64,000 nt of DNA from Candidatus Chlorobium masyuteum (GCF_011601315.1 NZ_JAAORA010000002.1:434001-498000); one strand, 5' to 3'; positions 18,444 to 28,790 are shown, numbered from the stretch's first letter. The notes: a model not told the origin generated them from the letters alone. A program made the numbers and translations.

Positions 18444-21400
18444 ATGGACGATAAATTCAGGGAGTATCCCTCAAATGTGCCCTATAGTACAGTAGAGGCG
18501 GAAGTTCTTGCATACTGGAATGAAAAGGGAATTTTTCAGAAGAGTCTTGAGGAGAGACCGGCGGAGAGGGTCTACTCGTTTTACGAAGGACCACCGACGG
18601 TCAATGGCAAGCCGGGTGTACATCATGTGTTCAGCCGAACCATCAAGGATGTGGTGTGCCGGTACAAGACCATGCAGGGTTACCGGGTGCCGAGAATGGC
18701 AGGATGGGATACTCATGGATTGCCGGTGGAGATTTCAGTAGAGAAAAAGCTGGGTCTGAAGAACAAGTCCCAGGTTGTGGAGTATGGTGAAGGGGATTTC
18801 AATGCTGAAGCAAGGGCGCTTGTCTACCATCACATCGACGATAATCGCGAGGGATGGGGAAAGCTGACCGAGCAGATGGGCTACTGGGTCGATATGGACC
18901 ACCCCTATATTACCTGTACCAATAACTATATCGAGTCGGTCTGGTGGGCTTTGAAGACCATTTTCGACAAGGGGCTTATCTACAAGGATTACAAAATTGT
19001 CCCGCAGGACCCGAAATCCGAGACGGTGCTCAGCTCTCACGAGCTTGCCCTCGGTTACCGGGAGGTGAAAGACCCGAGTGTCTATGTACGATTTCGTCTG
19101 AAGGGTTCGGAAGAGTCTTTTCTGGTCTGGACAACGACACCCTGGACATTGATTTCAAATGTGGCGCTCTGTGTAGGCAGCGATATTGATTATGTGAAAG
19201 TTCGGAACAGAGAGAGCGGTGAGGTATTGATTCTTGCCCACTCCTGTCTTCAGGTGCTTCTTGAGAAAAACGAAGAGGGGGAGTCACTCTGGCAGGTTAT
19301 TGCTGAACTGAAAGGACGCGATCTTGAAGGGCTTGATTATGAGCCGCTTTTCAGCTATATCCAGCCCGAGAAAAAGTGCTGGTATGTCACCGCCGGATCA
19401 TTTGTCTCCACCGGGGACGGTACCGGAATTGTTCACATCGCTCCGGCTTTCGGTGCCGATGACTATGAGATTGCCAAAAAATATGATCTCCCGATGCTCC
19501 AGCCGGTGGCCCGTAACGGCTGTTTCACGGCCGAAGTCAGCGACTATGACGGTATGTTTTTCAAGGATACCGATCCGCTCATTATCCGTCAGCTCAAGGA
19601 AGAAGGAAAACTCTACCGCAAGGAGACCATCACCCACACCTACCCCTACTCCTGGCGTTACGATGTGCCGGTGATCTACTATGCAAGGGAGTCCTGGTAT
19701 ATCCGGACTACAGCTATTGCCGAGCGGATGGTGGAGCTGAACAAAACCATCAACTGGTGCCCTCCCGAGATCGGAGCCGGACGTTTCGGAAACTGGCTTG
19801 AGGAGAACAAGGACTGGGCGCTGTCACGCGAACGCTTCTGGGGTTCACCCCTGCCTCTCTGGGTTGCGGAGGATTTCGCTATCGGGGATGGTGCCGATTC
19901 GGGCAGACTTTTTGCCGTCGGATCCATTGCTGAGCTGCGGGAAGGCTTCATCGATATAGATACCGAACGCTATCTCCTCGGGGATGCTCTCGACAGGGGT
20001 CTCGTTGAGCTCGATCTGCACAAGCCCTTTGTTGACAGGATCTATTTTATCAGGGACGGCAAGCGCTTCAACCGCACACCCGAACTGGTTGACGTCTGGT
20101 TTGACAGCGGCTCCATGCCCTTCGCCCAGCTCCACTACCCGTTCGAGAACCGTGAACAGTTTGATCGCACCTTTCCGGCAGATTTTATTGCCGAGGGGGT
20201 TGACCAGACCAGAGGATGGTTCTACACCCTTCATGCCATTGCTACCCTCATTTTCGACAAGCCTGCGTACAGAAATCTGATTGTAAACGGTCATATTCTC
20301 GACAAAAACGGTCAGAAGATGTCGAAATCAAAAGGCAACGTGGTGGATCCCTTTGAAACCATGGGCCGTTACGGAGCCGATGCGCTCCGCTGGTACCTGA
20401 TGGTAACCAGCCCCCCCTGGAGGCCGAAGTCGTTCAATGCGGAGGAGATTGAAGAGGAGCAGCGCAAGTTTTTCAGGGCGTTCATCAACAGCTATAATTT
20501 CTTTGTGCTCTACGCCAATGTTGACGGATTCCGCTTCTTGGAACCTTCCATTCCCCTCCAGGAGCGTTCCGAGCTTGACCGCTGGGTGCTCTCCTCACTG
20601 AACACCCTGGTTGACGGTGTCCATATGCGTATGGAGCAGTATGATCTGACCGGTGCAGTCCGCCTTATCAATGATTTTATTGTTGATGATCTCTCCAACT
20701 GGTATATCCGCCGTTCCCGCAAACGGTTCTGGAAAAGTGACATGGGGCCCGACAAGATTGCTGCCTATCAGTCACTCTATACGGCACTTATGACGCTGGC
20801 CAAACTGCTTGCGCCGTTTACCCCCTTTATTGCCGACCGGATTTACCTGAATCTGAACGCCATCAGCGGGCTTGAACCCTTTGAATCCGTTCACCTGGCA
20901 GCGTTCCCCCTGCTCGACTCTTCGGCTATTGACCGGCCGCTGGAACAGCGCATGAAAAAGGCCCAGATTATTACATCCCTGGTGCGTACCATGCGCGAGA
21001 AGGCTTCGCTCAAGGTTCGCCAGCCGCTGAAACGTATTCTCCTCGCCGTTGACAATGGTGCTGACCGGGAGGAGTACTCCCTTGTGGCAGATATCATTCT
21101 TGAAGAGGTCAACGTTCAGAAGATTGAGTATATCGAAGAGGACGGCTCGGTCATCAGCAAGAAGGTGAAACCGAATTTCAAAACCCTCGGCCCGCGATAC
21201 GGCAAGGAGATGAAGTCGCTTGCCGAGTCGATAAGGATCATGAGCCACAAGCAGATTGCCCTGCTTGAAAAAGAGGGACGGCTCTCCTTTGAGCTTGACG
21301 GCAAGCTCTTTGAACTCTTGCGTGAGGATGTTGAGATCATGCATGAGGATATCGAAGGGTGGCTGGTGGCATCCGATGAAGCTCACGGCATTATGGTTGC

Positions 21401-21701
21401 CCTTGATACCGAGATGACCGAGGAGCTTGAAATGCTGGGGCTTTCGCGTGAACTGGTCAGCCGAATCCAGTCGCTCCGCAAGGAGAGCGGCCTTGATATT
21501 ACCGACAGGATTTCGCTTGCTATCGAAGGGTCGGAAAAACTTCTGGATGCGGTGCAGAGAAATGATGCGTATATTAAAGCTGAAACGCTCGCCACAGTTC
21601 TTGTGGCTACTCTCGGTGATCCGTTGTCTGCCGCAATAGGGAAGAATGACCCGGTAAACGGTGAATTCTGCCGGTTATCACTTGAAAAATATGTTAGTTA
21701 A
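18444..21701 (+). CDS. ileS: isoleucyl-tRNA synthetase (long, eukaryote-like type)
   Basis: 1085 residues, class I synthetase. The HIGH-equivalent is GVHHV near residue 57 and the KMSKSKGN loop is near 624. The editing (CP1) domain holds the VWTTTPWTL motif near 228. The length and the start MDDKFREYP place it in the long type-2 IleRS group, the group linked to natural mupirocin tolerance. A small hairpin (GCAGGC/GCCTGC, 18401-18417) precedes the start, but there is no T-box specifier/antiterminator arrangement. Confidence 0.97.
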   Translation: MDDKFREYPSNVPYSTVEAEVLAYWNEKGIFQKSLEERPAERVYSFYEGPPTVNGKPGVHHVFSRTIKDVVCRYKTMQGYRVPRMAGWDTHGLPVEISVEKKLGLKNKSQVVEYGEGDFNAEARALVYHHIDDNREGWGKLTEQMGYWVDMDHPYITCTNNYIESVWWALKTIFDKGLIYKDYKIVPQDPKSETVLSSHELALGYREVKDPSVYVRFRLKGSEESFLVWTTTPWTLISNVALCVGSDIDYVKVRNRESGEVLILAHSCLQVLLEKNEEGESLWQVIAELKGRDLEGLDYEPLFSYIQPEKKCWYVTAGSFVSTGDGTGIVHIAPAFGADDYEIAKKYDLPMLQPVARNGCFTAEVSDYDGMFFKDTDPLIIRQLKEEGKLYRKETITHTYPYSWRYDVPVIYYARESWYIRTTAIAERMVELNKTINWCPPEIGAGRFGNWLEENKDWALSRERFWGSPLPLWVAEDFAIGDGADSGRLFAVGSIAELREGFIDIDTERYLLGDALDRGLVELDLHKPFVDRIYFIRDGKRFNRTPELVDVWFDSGSMPFAQLHYPFENREQFDRTFPADFIAEGVDQTRGWFYTLHAIATLIFDKPAYRNLIVNGHILDKNGQKMSKSKGNVVDPFETMGRYGADALRWYLMVTSPPWRPKSFNAEEIEEEQRKFFRAFINSYNFFVLYANVDGFRFLEPSIPLQERSELDRWVLSSLNTLVDGVHMRMEQYDLTGAVRLINDFIVDDLSNWYIRRSRKRFWKSDMGPDKIAAYQSLYTALMTLAKLLAPFTPFIADRIYLNLNAISGLEPFESVHLAAFPLLDSSAIDRPLEQRMKKAQIITSLVRTMREKASLKVRQPLKRILLAVDNGADREEYSLVADIILEEVNVQKIEYIEEDGSVISKKVKPNFKTLGPRYGKEMKSLAESIRIMSHKQIALLEKEGRLSFELDGKLFELLREDVEIMHEDIEGWLVASDEAHGIMVALDTEMTEELEMLGLSRELVSRIQSLRKESGLDITDRISLAIEGSEKLLDAVQRNDAYIKAETLATVLVATLGDPLSAAIGKNDPVNGEFCRLSLEKYVS

Positions 21702-21762
21702 TCGTATTATTTCACTCTCTGTTTTTACAGCTTTTGGTTAGAATCAGCAAATACGATGTATT

Positions 21763-22197
21763 ATGGCGAAAAAAAGCAGCAGTGCTTCCAAAAAGGAAAA
21801 TGAGGTTATCGAGGAACCGGTTCTTACTAAAACCTACCTGACCGATGAAGAGCTGGAGCATTTCCGTCAGCTTTTGCTCAAGCGGCGCGAAGAGGTGCTT
21901 CGTGATCTGGATATTCTGCGCTCATCACTTTCCGATGAAAACGTGGAAGATTCAATAAATTCGAACTACTCCATGCATATGGCTGATCACGGCACCGAGA
22001 CCATGGATCGTGAGCAGCGCTTCATGTTTATTGCCCGTGACGAGAAATATATCGGTTACATTGATCAGGCTCTTGACCGCATTAGAAACAAAACCTACGG
22101 AATCTGTATCAAGTCCGGCAAACCCATCCCGAAAAAAAGGCTTGAGGCTGTGCCGCACACCTCGGTGAGAATCGAGTTCAAGCAGGGAAAAAAGTAG
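21763..22197 (+). CDS. DksA/TraR-family protein lacking zinc-finger cysteines
   Basis: 144 residues with a DksA-like coiled coil (L-T-D-E-E-L-E-H-F-R-Q-L-L-L-K-R-R near 26) and the ADHGTETMDREQRF segment. The C-terminal finger keeps the YGIC-x5-PIPKKRLEAVP frame, but only one of the four zinc-binding cysteines remains. RNA polymerase secondary-channel binding is possible without zinc in such proteins. It is 61 bp after ileS, with a strong shared terminator downstream. Confidence 0.85.
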   Translation: MAKKSSSASKKENEVIEEPVLTKTYLTDEELEHFRQLLLKRREEVLRDLDILRSSLSDENVEDSINSNYSMHMADHGTETMDREQRFMFIARDEKYIGYIDQALDRIRNKTYGICIKSGKPIPKKRLEAVPHTSVRIEFKQGKK

Positions 22198-22228
22198 GCC
22201 GCAGCAGGTTTTCATTTCATCGACGTAC

Positions 22229-22270
22229 AAAAGGGAAAGGGCGTACAGTTTGTGCGCCCTTTCCCTTTTA
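22229..22270. terminator. bidirectional terminator between the dksA-like gene and purF
   Basis: Stem AAAAGGGAAAGGGCG (from 22229) with CGCCCTTTCCCTTTT (to about 22269), with an 11-nt loop. There are A-runs on the left arm and T-runs on the right, so it can stop transcription from both convergent genes. Confidence 0.88.
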
Positions 22271-22305
22271 TGTTTTTAATCCCAAATTCTGAATTCAGAA
22301 TCTCT

Positions 22306-23799
22306 TCAGTCGTTCTCCTCTTTGTCGGTGGTGGCCTCGTTGACCTCGATGGGATAATCTCCGCTGAAACAGGCCGTGCAGTAGCTGCATGTTTCATTTT
22401 CAAATGAGGGGACGCTGTTCATGAGTCCCTGCATGGAGAGGTATTTCAATGAATCAACACCGATATACTCCCTGATCTTTTCGATCTCCTCCTCCTCATT
22501 CTCCAGCGTGTCGAACATATGGGTCAACAGCTGGCGTTTGGTCGGGAAATCCATCCCGTAAAAGCAGGGGTTGGTTATAGGCGGAGAGCTGATGTGGAGA
22601 TGGATGGCCTTGGGATCGGCTTCACGGATCAACTTGATCAGCATTTTGGCGGTAGTGCCACGGACAATCGAGTCGTCAATGAGGATGATCGGTCTCTCCA
22701 TGAGTACACCGCGCACAATGTTGTATTTGGAACGGACCTTGATGTCGCGGCTGTGAATTCCCGGCTGGATAAAGGTTCTTCCTACATAGTGATTACGGAT
22801 AAGGCCGTGCTCAAAGCGTGCAGCCTTTTCCATTTTATTGCTCTCCCTTACAAAGCCGAGTGCTGCGGTATTGGATGAGTCGGGGACGCTTACGACGGTC
22901 AGCTCCTTCTCTCCCGGCTGCTGCTCGATTTCCGACTCCCGTGCGAGATTTTTACCGAGGTTCCTGCGGACCTTGTCAACGGAGTGCTTGAAAATAAAGC
23001 TGTCAGGGCGGGCAAAATAGACATATTCGAATATGCAGCGCGCTTTACGATCAGAGGAGGGAAGAAAGAGTGAGGTAGGCTTCTCGTTTGTTACCGCAAG
23101 GTGGTCGATCAGCAGTATCTCTCCCGGTTCAATATCGCGGATGTACTCGGCCTGGATGATATCGAATGCGCAGGTTTCGCTGGCAACGATATAAGCAAGC
23201 TCTCCGGTCAGAGGATCCACCTTTTTGCCGAGAGCAAGGGGTCGGAATCCGTAGGGATCTCTTGCTGCAATCATCTGGTTATTGGCCAGAATGACCATTG
23301 AATAGGCACCCTCAACCTGGCTTAAGGCATTATAGATTTGCTGTATGGGCTCTTTTTCCCGGCTGCGTGCAGCAAGGTGGGGAATGATTTCGGTATCAGA
23401 GGATGCCTGGAAAATCACGCCGTCCTCAGTCAGTTGACGCCGAAGGGTTCGGGCGTTTGTCAGATTACCGTTATGAGCTACAGCAAGGCTTCCCGAGCGG
23501 TAGGTCAGTGAAAACGGCTGAATATTGTTGATTGAAGCTGATGAACCGGTGGTTGAGTATCGGTTGTGGCCGATAGCGGCATAGCCGCCCAGTTTGTCGA
23601 AGATGGTTTCATCCCTGAAAACTTCGGAAACAAGACCCATGCCCTTGTGCTGCTTGAAGAGGGTTTTCTTTTTGATCTTGTTGTAGTCTGCAACCACGAT
23701 ACCTGCGGCTTCCTGTCCTCTGTGCTGAAGTGAGTACAGTCCATAGAAAGTGTCTTCCGCGGGAGTTTTTGAATTAAAAACGCCGAAAACTCCACACAT
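22306..23799 (-). CDS. purF: amidophosphoribosyltransferase
   Basis: First committed step of purine synthesis. The start is chosen at the ATG directly before Cys (MCGVFG), so Cys2 becomes the N-terminal nucleophile, with no propeptide; the two codons upstream (ML) would block this. 497 residues. The PRPP-binding LIDDSIVRGTT is near 362. The C-terminal SYCTACFSGDYP carries cysteines typical of the [4Fe-4S] PurF class (Bacillus type). Confidence 0.96.
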   Translation of the reverse strand: MCGVFGVFNSKTPAEDTFYGLYSLQHRGQEAAGIVVADYNKIKKKTLFKQHKGMGLVSEVFRDETIFDKLGGYAAIGHNRYSTTGSSASINNIQPFSLTYRSGSLAVAHNGNLTNARTLRRQLTEDGVIFQASSDTEIIPHLAARSREKEPIQQIYNALSQVEGAYSMVILANNQMIAARDPYGFRPLALGKKVDPLTGELAYIVASETCAFDIIQAEYIRDIEPGEILLIDHLAVTNEKPTSLFLPSSDRKARCIFEYVYFARPDSFIFKHSVDKVRRNLGKNLARESEIEQQPGEKELTVVSVPDSSNTAALGFVRESNKMEKAARFEHGLIRNHYVGRTFIQPGIHSRDIKVRSKYNIVRGVLMERPIILIDDSIVRGTTAKMLIKLIREADPKAIHLHISSPPITNPCFYGMDFPTKRQLLTHMFDTLENEEEEIEKIREYIGVDSLKYLSMQGLMNSVPSFENETCSYCTACFSGDYPIEVNEATTDKEEND

Positions 23800-23846
23800 A
23801 AGCAAAAGTATGTTAAAGTTAGGATAAGCACCTCAGAGTCCTAATA

Positions 23847-24215
23847 ATGGCAAATGAAGATCAATATTCAAACGGAAAACTGAAAATAATCGTTGCATCA
23901 GTTCCTGTTGATGTATTCTCGTTCCGATTCTCTTTCTGTTCGAAGTGTTATGCGAATATGCTGACGGATTTTTCGATGCGTCGGCTTCGGCTGGTGTCTG
24001 ATCCTGTGGCTGATACCGGGTTGCATTTGTTTTGGTCATCTACCGGTTACCTCCGAAAATCAGATCGAATGGATCTGCCTGCACGGCAGCCGGGGGAACT
24101 TATAGGGCCGATTCATTCTTCTTTTTATATCAAGGCTGCCTATCCGGGCTGGATTAACTCGATGTTCGCCCCGGCATATTCACTGCTGATCCGGACTCTT
24201 CTCTCTGCATTTTAG
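23847..24215 (+). CDS. doubtful reading frame upstream of the RyR-ATPase
   Basis: A 122-codon frame from an ATG, ending 12 bp before the RyR-ATPase gene. No recognisable domain, no convincing ribosome-binding site, no signal peptide. The 420-bp gap between purF and 24228 otherwise shows nothing clear, and it must hold the promoters of both divergent genes. It is listed because its position would suit a partner gene; it may not be expressed. Confidence 0.18.
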   Translation: MANEDQYSNGKLKIIVASVPVDVFSFRFSFCSKCYANMLTDFSMRRLRLVSDPVADTGLHLFWSSTGYLRKSDRMDLPARQPGELIGPIHSSFYIKAAYPGWINSMFAPAYSLLIRTLLSAF

Positions 24216-24227
24216 GTTCCCGGATAC

Positions 24228-26900
24228 ATGCAGGAAATCACTCCGGTTAATCAAATCCCAAGATCACTGCTGATGCGGAAAAAAAAAGATAAGCTTTCTC
24301 TCTTTGTTACCGGTGATGTTACCATTGACTGGAATATTGCTCATATCTCCCGTGAATCACATGATCCCTCCGCCTGGACCGGTGCCGAGAGTTGCAGAAT
24401 GAGCTGGCAGTTCGGCAGTGCTGTTCTTCTTTCCGACCTCATTACTTCGATGACGAATCAACTGAAGGTGTATCTGCCTTATACCGTTGACGTTACGAGT
24501 ACTCATACTACACCGGCATCGACCATCGATCCCTACGACACCTGCTACTACCACTGTTATTCGGTATGGGCGCCATATCGCGACAAGGGAGCACCCGACA
24601 CCATTGTGTGGCGGGTTGAGCGCTTCCTCGGTCTTGACCGCTCCTCAAAAATTGAACCGGAACAACATAAATCCAATGGCGTTACCGCCGGCCCGGAACA
24701 TGCCGACATTATCGTCATCGATGACAGCAACCTCGGATTCAGAGATCAGCCGGATCACTGGCCTGTTGCCATAAAAGAGCCGGGGAGTGGTAAACATATG
24801 CCCTGGATTATTGTGAAAATGTCCCAACCGATGGCCGAGGGGGCCTTATGGGAGCATTTGCTGGCACATTTTTCAGATCGTCTTATTGTTGTGCTGAGCA
24901 TTAACGATCTGCGCCAGTCGGCCATTCAGGTCAGCGCCCAGATATCCTGGGAAAAAACAGCTCTGGAACTGGTCTGGGAACTCACCCATAATCCCATGAT
25001 CAACAGGCTGACCCATTCTGCCTATACGGTTGTTTCATTCGGCCCGACCGGTGCGTTGCTTCTGCCGGGGATTTCAAAACATGAATCGCCCAAGCTGCTC
25101 TTTGACCCCCTCTACATGGAGCGCGAATGGCCGGCAGGGAAAGGGACGATTATCGGCAAAACATCGGTTTTGGTCGCCGGTATTGTTCGTGAAATTATGA
25201 TGGCCAAAGAGAATCCGGACCTGACCAAAGGGATCCAGTCCGGTATCGCCGCGATGCGTTACCTTCACAAAGCCGGCTACGATGGAGGGACTGACTCTTC
25301 ACCCCGCCTGCGTTTTCCGATTGATGGTGTTATTAAACATCTGAAGAGTGATGAGCCGCCGCTGGCCATGGCCGATTGCCCGATTATTGATGATGAACAG
25401 CATGCACAGCCATTATCCTGGACAATTCTCAGGGATCGTTATTATGATGATCTTGAAGAGTTAAGTCAGCGGATCGTTCTTGAGGGCGCAACAGCGGCCC
25501 TGAAAAATATTCCGATCGGGGTATTCGGAGAGCTGGTCACGGTGGACCGTCAGGAGATTGAATCGCTCCGGAGCATTCACAGTCTTATTTCAGAGTATTG
25601 CAGTCAGCAGGAAGAGCGTCCGGTTTCGATAGCTGTTTTCGGCCCTCCCGGTTCAGGAAAATCGTTTGCCGTCAAGCAGATCGCCAGGGCGGCCAGTCCG
25701 GGGAAAAAAATCGCGGAGAAAACCCTCACCTTCAATCTCTCCCAGTTTAAAAGTCCGGCAGATCTGATTGATGCCTTTCATCAGATTCGTGATGTCGCGT
25801 TATCCGGTAAAATACCACTCGCATTCTGGGATGAATTTGACACCTCGCTTGATGGTAAAAAACTCGGCTGGCTGCGGTTTTTTCTGGCGCCGATGCAGGA
25901 TGGTGAATTTCAGCAGGGACAGTTAACCCACCCGATTGGAAAAGCTATTTTTGTCTTTGCGGGCGGTACATCTTCGAGTCTGAACGAGTTTACAAAATCC
26001 AGAAAACAGAAAGAGCTTGTTGAAGCCAAAACACCGGACTTCCTGAGCCGGCTTAAAGGGTTTCTCAATGTGCTCGGTCCGAATCCGCAACTCTCCGAGG
26101 GACGCGATGACCCCTATTTCATTGTGCGCCGGGCGATTCTCCTTCGCTCACTCTTCGAGCGACTGACCCCTCAGCTGTTCGACAGAAATCACTTTCTTCG
26201 TATTGATATCGGCATCATGCGGGCATTTCTCCGGGTCGACTCCTATCGACATGGATCGCGCTCGATGGAGGCGATTGTCGCCATGAGCAGGCTTGGCACC
26301 GCAACCCATTTCAACCGTTCCTATCTGCCGCCAGAAGAACAGTTGGGTTTGCATGTGGATCCGCTCTCATTTACCGCGTTGGTGCATCATCTGGAACTCC
26401 GCGAAGAGCTGCTCGAAAAATTGGCGCGTCTTAACCATAAATTGTTGTATGACAACCTGAAAAGCCAGGGATACGTTTGGGGAAAGGTGAACAATGAAAA
26501 ATCAAACCCGAAAACGCACAGCCTGCTTGTCAGCTTTGCTGCTTTATCTGCGCATAATCAGGAGAAGAATCGTGCAGCAGTCCGGGATATTCCCAACAAA
26601 CTCGCTGCTTTTGGCTACGCCATTGTTCCCATGCGCAACAACGAACAGGCCGTTGAAATTCCGATACCCGAATTGAAAGAGATGGCCAAACTTGAGCACG
26701 AGCGGTGGATGGAATCCAAACTTGCCGACGGGTGGAAATATGCCCCTGAAACCAATAAAGAGAAAAAGCTCCATGCACTGCTTGTCGACTGGGAGCAACT
26801 CTCAAAAGAGGTAAAGGATAAGGATCGGGCTCTGGTTTCAGAAAATATTCCCCTTTTGCTCAAGGAGGCAGGCTATACTATTGTAAAACTTGCCCAATAA
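24228..26900 (+). CDS. AAA-type ATPase with two C-terminal RyR domains
   Basis: 890 residues. Residues about 20-350 look like a degenerate ribokinase/PfkB-like fold (LFVTGDVTIDWNI at the start, a GKGTIIGKTSVLVAG segment near 305). A P-loop ATPase follows: GPPGSGKS near 471-478, hhWDEFD Walker B near 533, FAGGTSSS near 583. The end has two RyR repeats: a divergent one at about 730-805 (LARLNHKLLYDNLK, K-T-H-S-L-L-V) and a clear one at 815-890 (KLEHERWMESKLADGWKY, KDKDRAL). Bacterial RyR-domain proteins have been proposed to act in nucleotide-linked conflict or signalling systems. No toxin-like partner is visible next to it. Confidence 0.8.
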   Translation: MQEITPVNQIPRSLLMRKKKDKLSLFVTGDVTIDWNIAHISRESHDPSAWTGAESCRMSWQFGSAVLLSDLITSMTNQLKVYLPYTVDVTSTHTTPASTIDPYDTCYYHCYSVWAPYRDKGAPDTIVWRVERFLGLDRSSKIEPEQHKSNGVTAGPEHADIIVIDDSNLGFRDQPDHWPVAIKEPGSGKHMPWIIVKMSQPMAEGALWEHLLAHFSDRLIVVLSINDLRQSAIQVSAQISWEKTALELVWELTHNPMINRLTHSAYTVVSFGPTGALLLPGISKHESPKLLFDPLYMEREWPAGKGTIIGKTSVLVAGIVREIMMAKENPDLTKGIQSGIAAMRYLHKAGYDGGTDSSPRLRFPIDGVIKHLKSDEPPLAMADCPIIDDEQHAQPLSWTILRDRYYDDLEELSQRIVLEGATAALKNIPIGVFGELVTVDRQEIESLRSIHSLISEYCSQQEERPVSIAVFGPPGSGKSFAVKQIARAASPGKKIAEKTLTFNLSQFKSPADLIDAFHQIRDVALSGKIPLAFWDEFDTSLDGKKLGWLRFFLAPMQDGEFQQGQLTHPIGKAIFVFAGGTSSSLNEFTKSRKQKELVEAKTPDFLSRLKGFLNVLGPNPQLSEGRDDPYFIVRRAILLRSLFERLTPQLFDRNHFLRIDIGIMRAFLRVDSYRHGSRSMEAIVAMSRLGTATHFNRSYLPPEEQLGLHVDPLSFTALVHHLELREELLEKLARLNHKLLYDNLKSQGYVWGKVNNEKSNPKTHSLLVSFAALSAHNQEKNRAAVRDIPNKLAAFGYAIVPMRNNEQAVEIPIPELKEMAKLEHERWMESKLADGWKYAPETNKEKKLHALLVDWEQLSKEVKDKDRALVSENIPLLLKEAGYTIVKLAQ

Positions 26901-26952
26901 AGAGGGCGCAAAAGCTGTTATATTGTTTTTTTATTAATCACACTTTTTTCTC

Positions 26953-27477
26953 ATGGCATCACCGATAAAAAAAACTCCTGCTCCTCCCGGTGTGGCAACC
27001 TGGGTTTTGGTAACGCTGCTCTGGGGTTCCCTGTTTTACTGGACATCGATCTTCATGCTCCGTCTTGCCTCGGCAAAGCTGGGCCAGGGATTTTTCAACG
27101 CACTGCAGAGCGATCTCTTGACGGTTTACGGTATTCACGCCGGTGTACTTGTTCTCTTTGCCCTGGTGGCCATGATGGTGCGCCAACTGCTTGATCCGGG
27201 TGCCAGCAAACAGGTGGCAAGGAAAGTGGCCATTGCGGAAGGGAAGGGGGAGAAGGTTTTCATCTCTTTTGCCGGAAGTATAGCTACCAGCTTCTTTTTT
27301 ACCGGCCTGACAGCCCTGACACTTGTAGTAAGTTCAAGTCGGGTTGGTTTTGATGCGGACTTTACTCTTTCCGTTGTTCTTCTTGCAGCCTGTTACAATA
27401 TTGCAGCAGGTCTTTGCGCATCACTTTTTGTGGGAGTGGTTTTTTTGATCGCGCAAGCGGTGAGGAAAGGAAAGTAA
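26953..27477 (+). CDS. hypothetical membrane protein
   Basis: Not recognised. 174 residues with four predicted membrane helices (about 17-38, 55-77, 105-128, 140-165) and a cytosolic loop around 80-100. It is 52 bp after the RyR-ATPase on the same strand. Its stop codon abuts a short piece (AATAGAGGTGCCC, 27480-27492) identical to the right terminus of the dispersed 145-bp repeat. A terminator follows at 27537. Confidence 0.7.
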   Translation: MASPIKKTPAPPGVATWVLVTLLWGSLFYWTSIFMLRLASAKLGQGFFNALQSDLLTVYGIHAGVLVLFALVAMMVRQLLDPGASKQVARKVAIAEGKGEKVFISFAGSIATSFFFTGLTALTLVVSSSRVGFDADFTLSVVLLAACYNIAAGLCASLFVGVVFLIAQAVRKGK

Positions 27478-27536
27478 TGAATAGAGGTGCCCTTATTGCG
27501 ATGCCAAAGGTTGGTCCTTTTCGGGAGGGTGGAAAT

Positions 27537-27568
27537 AAAAAAGCGCAGCTTTTTGACTGCGCTTTTTT
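27537..27568. terminator. bidirectional terminator between the membrane-protein gene and tRNA-Ala
   Basis: Perfect 12-bp palindrome AAAAAAGCGCAG (27537-27548) with CTGCGCTTTTTT (27557-27568), loop CTTTTTGA. T-runs exist in both orientations, so it ends the rightward gene and the leftward tRNA transcript. Confidence 0.93.
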
Positions 27569-27578
27569 ATTTTTTTTG

Positions 27579-27651
27579 TGGAGCTAAGGAGACTCGAACT
27601 CCTGACCCTTTGCATGCCATGCAAATGCTCTACCAACTGAGCTATAGCCCC
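27579..27651 (-). tRNA. tRNA-Ala (anticodon GGC)
   Basis: 73-nt cloverleaf without encoded CCA. The acceptor pairs GGGGCTA with TAGCTCC (one G-U), the D stem is GCTC/GAGC, the anticodon stem is TTTGC/GCAAA with loop ATGGCAT (U33 present, anticodon GGC), and the T arm is AGGAG-TTCGAGT-CTCCT. Discriminator A73. A full copy of the dispersed 145-bp repeat starts 13 bp upstream of its 5' end. Confidence 0.96.
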
Positions 27652-27664
27652 GATTTGTAGCTTA

Positions 27665-27809
27665 AGGGCACCGCTATTTATTTGTTCTGAAACCCGATTA
27701 CTGCGTTGGGTGGTGCTCGAAATCATCTCTCAGCCCCAACTCCGTCGGTACTGGGCTACCAATATTTCGCCCCCCTGGGGCTTGAACAAACAATAAATAG
27801 AAATGCCCT
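27665..27809. repeat. dispersed ~145-bp repeat, full copy 1
   Basis: Termini AGGGCA (27665) and TGCCCT (27809) are inverted, as are TATTTATT near 27675 and AATAAATA near 27792. The core contains TGCGTTGGGTGGTGCTCGAA and the hairpin-forming C-C-C-C-C-T-G-G-G-G block seen in other copies. It lies between the tRNA and ftsX. Confidence 0.85.
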
Positions 27810-27869
27810 GTAATAAAAAGAAAAAAAACTTGTTTTTGCAACTTGTTTTGTTGATTCTTTGAGTTACAG

Positions 27870-28778
27870 GTGTTATTTAATGCAAAACAAGCTGTTATGT
27901 CATTGTTATTCGTCGTCAAAGAGGGTTTTTCAAGTATCGGCAGGGCCAAGCTTCCCGCAGCCATTACGGTTACGGTCAGTTTTTTTGCTCTTGTGCTGCT
28001 CGGTCTTTTCAGTACCGTCTCCCTCAGTTTTTTTGATGTGATCCAGGAGCTGCGAAGCCGGGTTGAACTTGAGGTTTTTCTTGGCGAGTCGATGAGTGAC
28101 TCTCTTGCAACAAGGAGTGCGGAACAGATCAGGATGCTCAAAGGGGTTCGGGAGGCCAGTTATGTTTCGAAAGCTGAAGCGGCGAAGAGCTTTAATCGTG
28201 ACTTTGGAGAGGATATTGTCAGAATTCTCGGTTCCAATCCGCTTCCGAGATCGGTAAGGGTGAAATTTCAGCCCGAATACGCAACTCCTGACAGCGTTGA
28301 GCAGCTTGTTCCTGCTATCAGGAACGTTGCTCCTGGTGCCGATATCCGCTATAATCAGGCATTTATCGGCCAGATAGAGCAGAATGCCCGCTTGTTTACG
28401 CTGCTGACCGGAGGAATCGGAGTGCTCATTTCGGTGGCAACCGTTGTGCTGATCGGCTACACCATCCGGCTCGCCATGTATTCAAGGCAGGAGAAGATCC
28501 GTACCATGCGTCTGGTTGGCGCTACGGGGTGGTTCATCGGCGCCCCCTATATTATTGAAGGAGCACTTCAGGGCCTGATAGCAGGCATACTTGCTGCCGG
28601 TGCGGTCTATCTGCTCTTCGATCAACTCCTTTTCAGTTATGAACCGGGTATCTACAAGGTGCTGCAGCCCTCTGCACTGCTGATCTACCCGTCGACCGCC
28701 CTGCTCGGGCTGGTGCTCGGGGTTTTCGGCAGTGCGCTGTCGGTAGGCAAATATCTGAGGATCGTCTCCAAACGCTGA
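27870..28778 (+). CDS. ftsX: cell-division ABC permease FtsX
   Basis: About 302 residues from GTG at 27870; an ATG at 27897 (MSLLFVVKEGFSSIGRAK) is an alternative start with 293. Neither has a good ribosome-binding site. The FtsX layout is clear: one N-terminal membrane helix, a periplasmic domain (LEVFLGESMSDSLATR to NQAFIGQIEQN), then three helices with the QEKIRTMRLVGAT segment near 213. Works with FtsE to activate cell-wall hydrolases; ftsE is not adjacent here. Confidence 0.92.
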   Translation: MLFNAKQAVMSLLFVVKEGFSSIGRAKLPAAITVTVSFFALVLLGLFSTVSLSFFDVIQELRSRVELEVFLGESMSDSLATRSAEQIRMLKGVREASYVSKAEAAKSFNRDFGEDIVRILGSNPLPRSVRVKFQPEYATPDSVEQLVPAIRNVAPGADIRYNQAFIGQIEQNARLFTLLTGGIGVLISVATVVLIGYTIRLAMYSRQEKIRTMRLVGATGWFIGAPYIIEGALQGLIAGILAAGAVYLLFDQLLFSYEPGIYKVLQPSALLIYPSTALLGLVLGVFGSALSVGKYLRIVSKR

Positions 28779-28790
28779 TTTTAACCTGTT

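Noticed and set aside
23833-24039. 68-codon minus-strand frame in the purF-RyR gap
   Set aside because: No ribosome-binding site or family similarity; the opposite frame at 23847 is equally weak.
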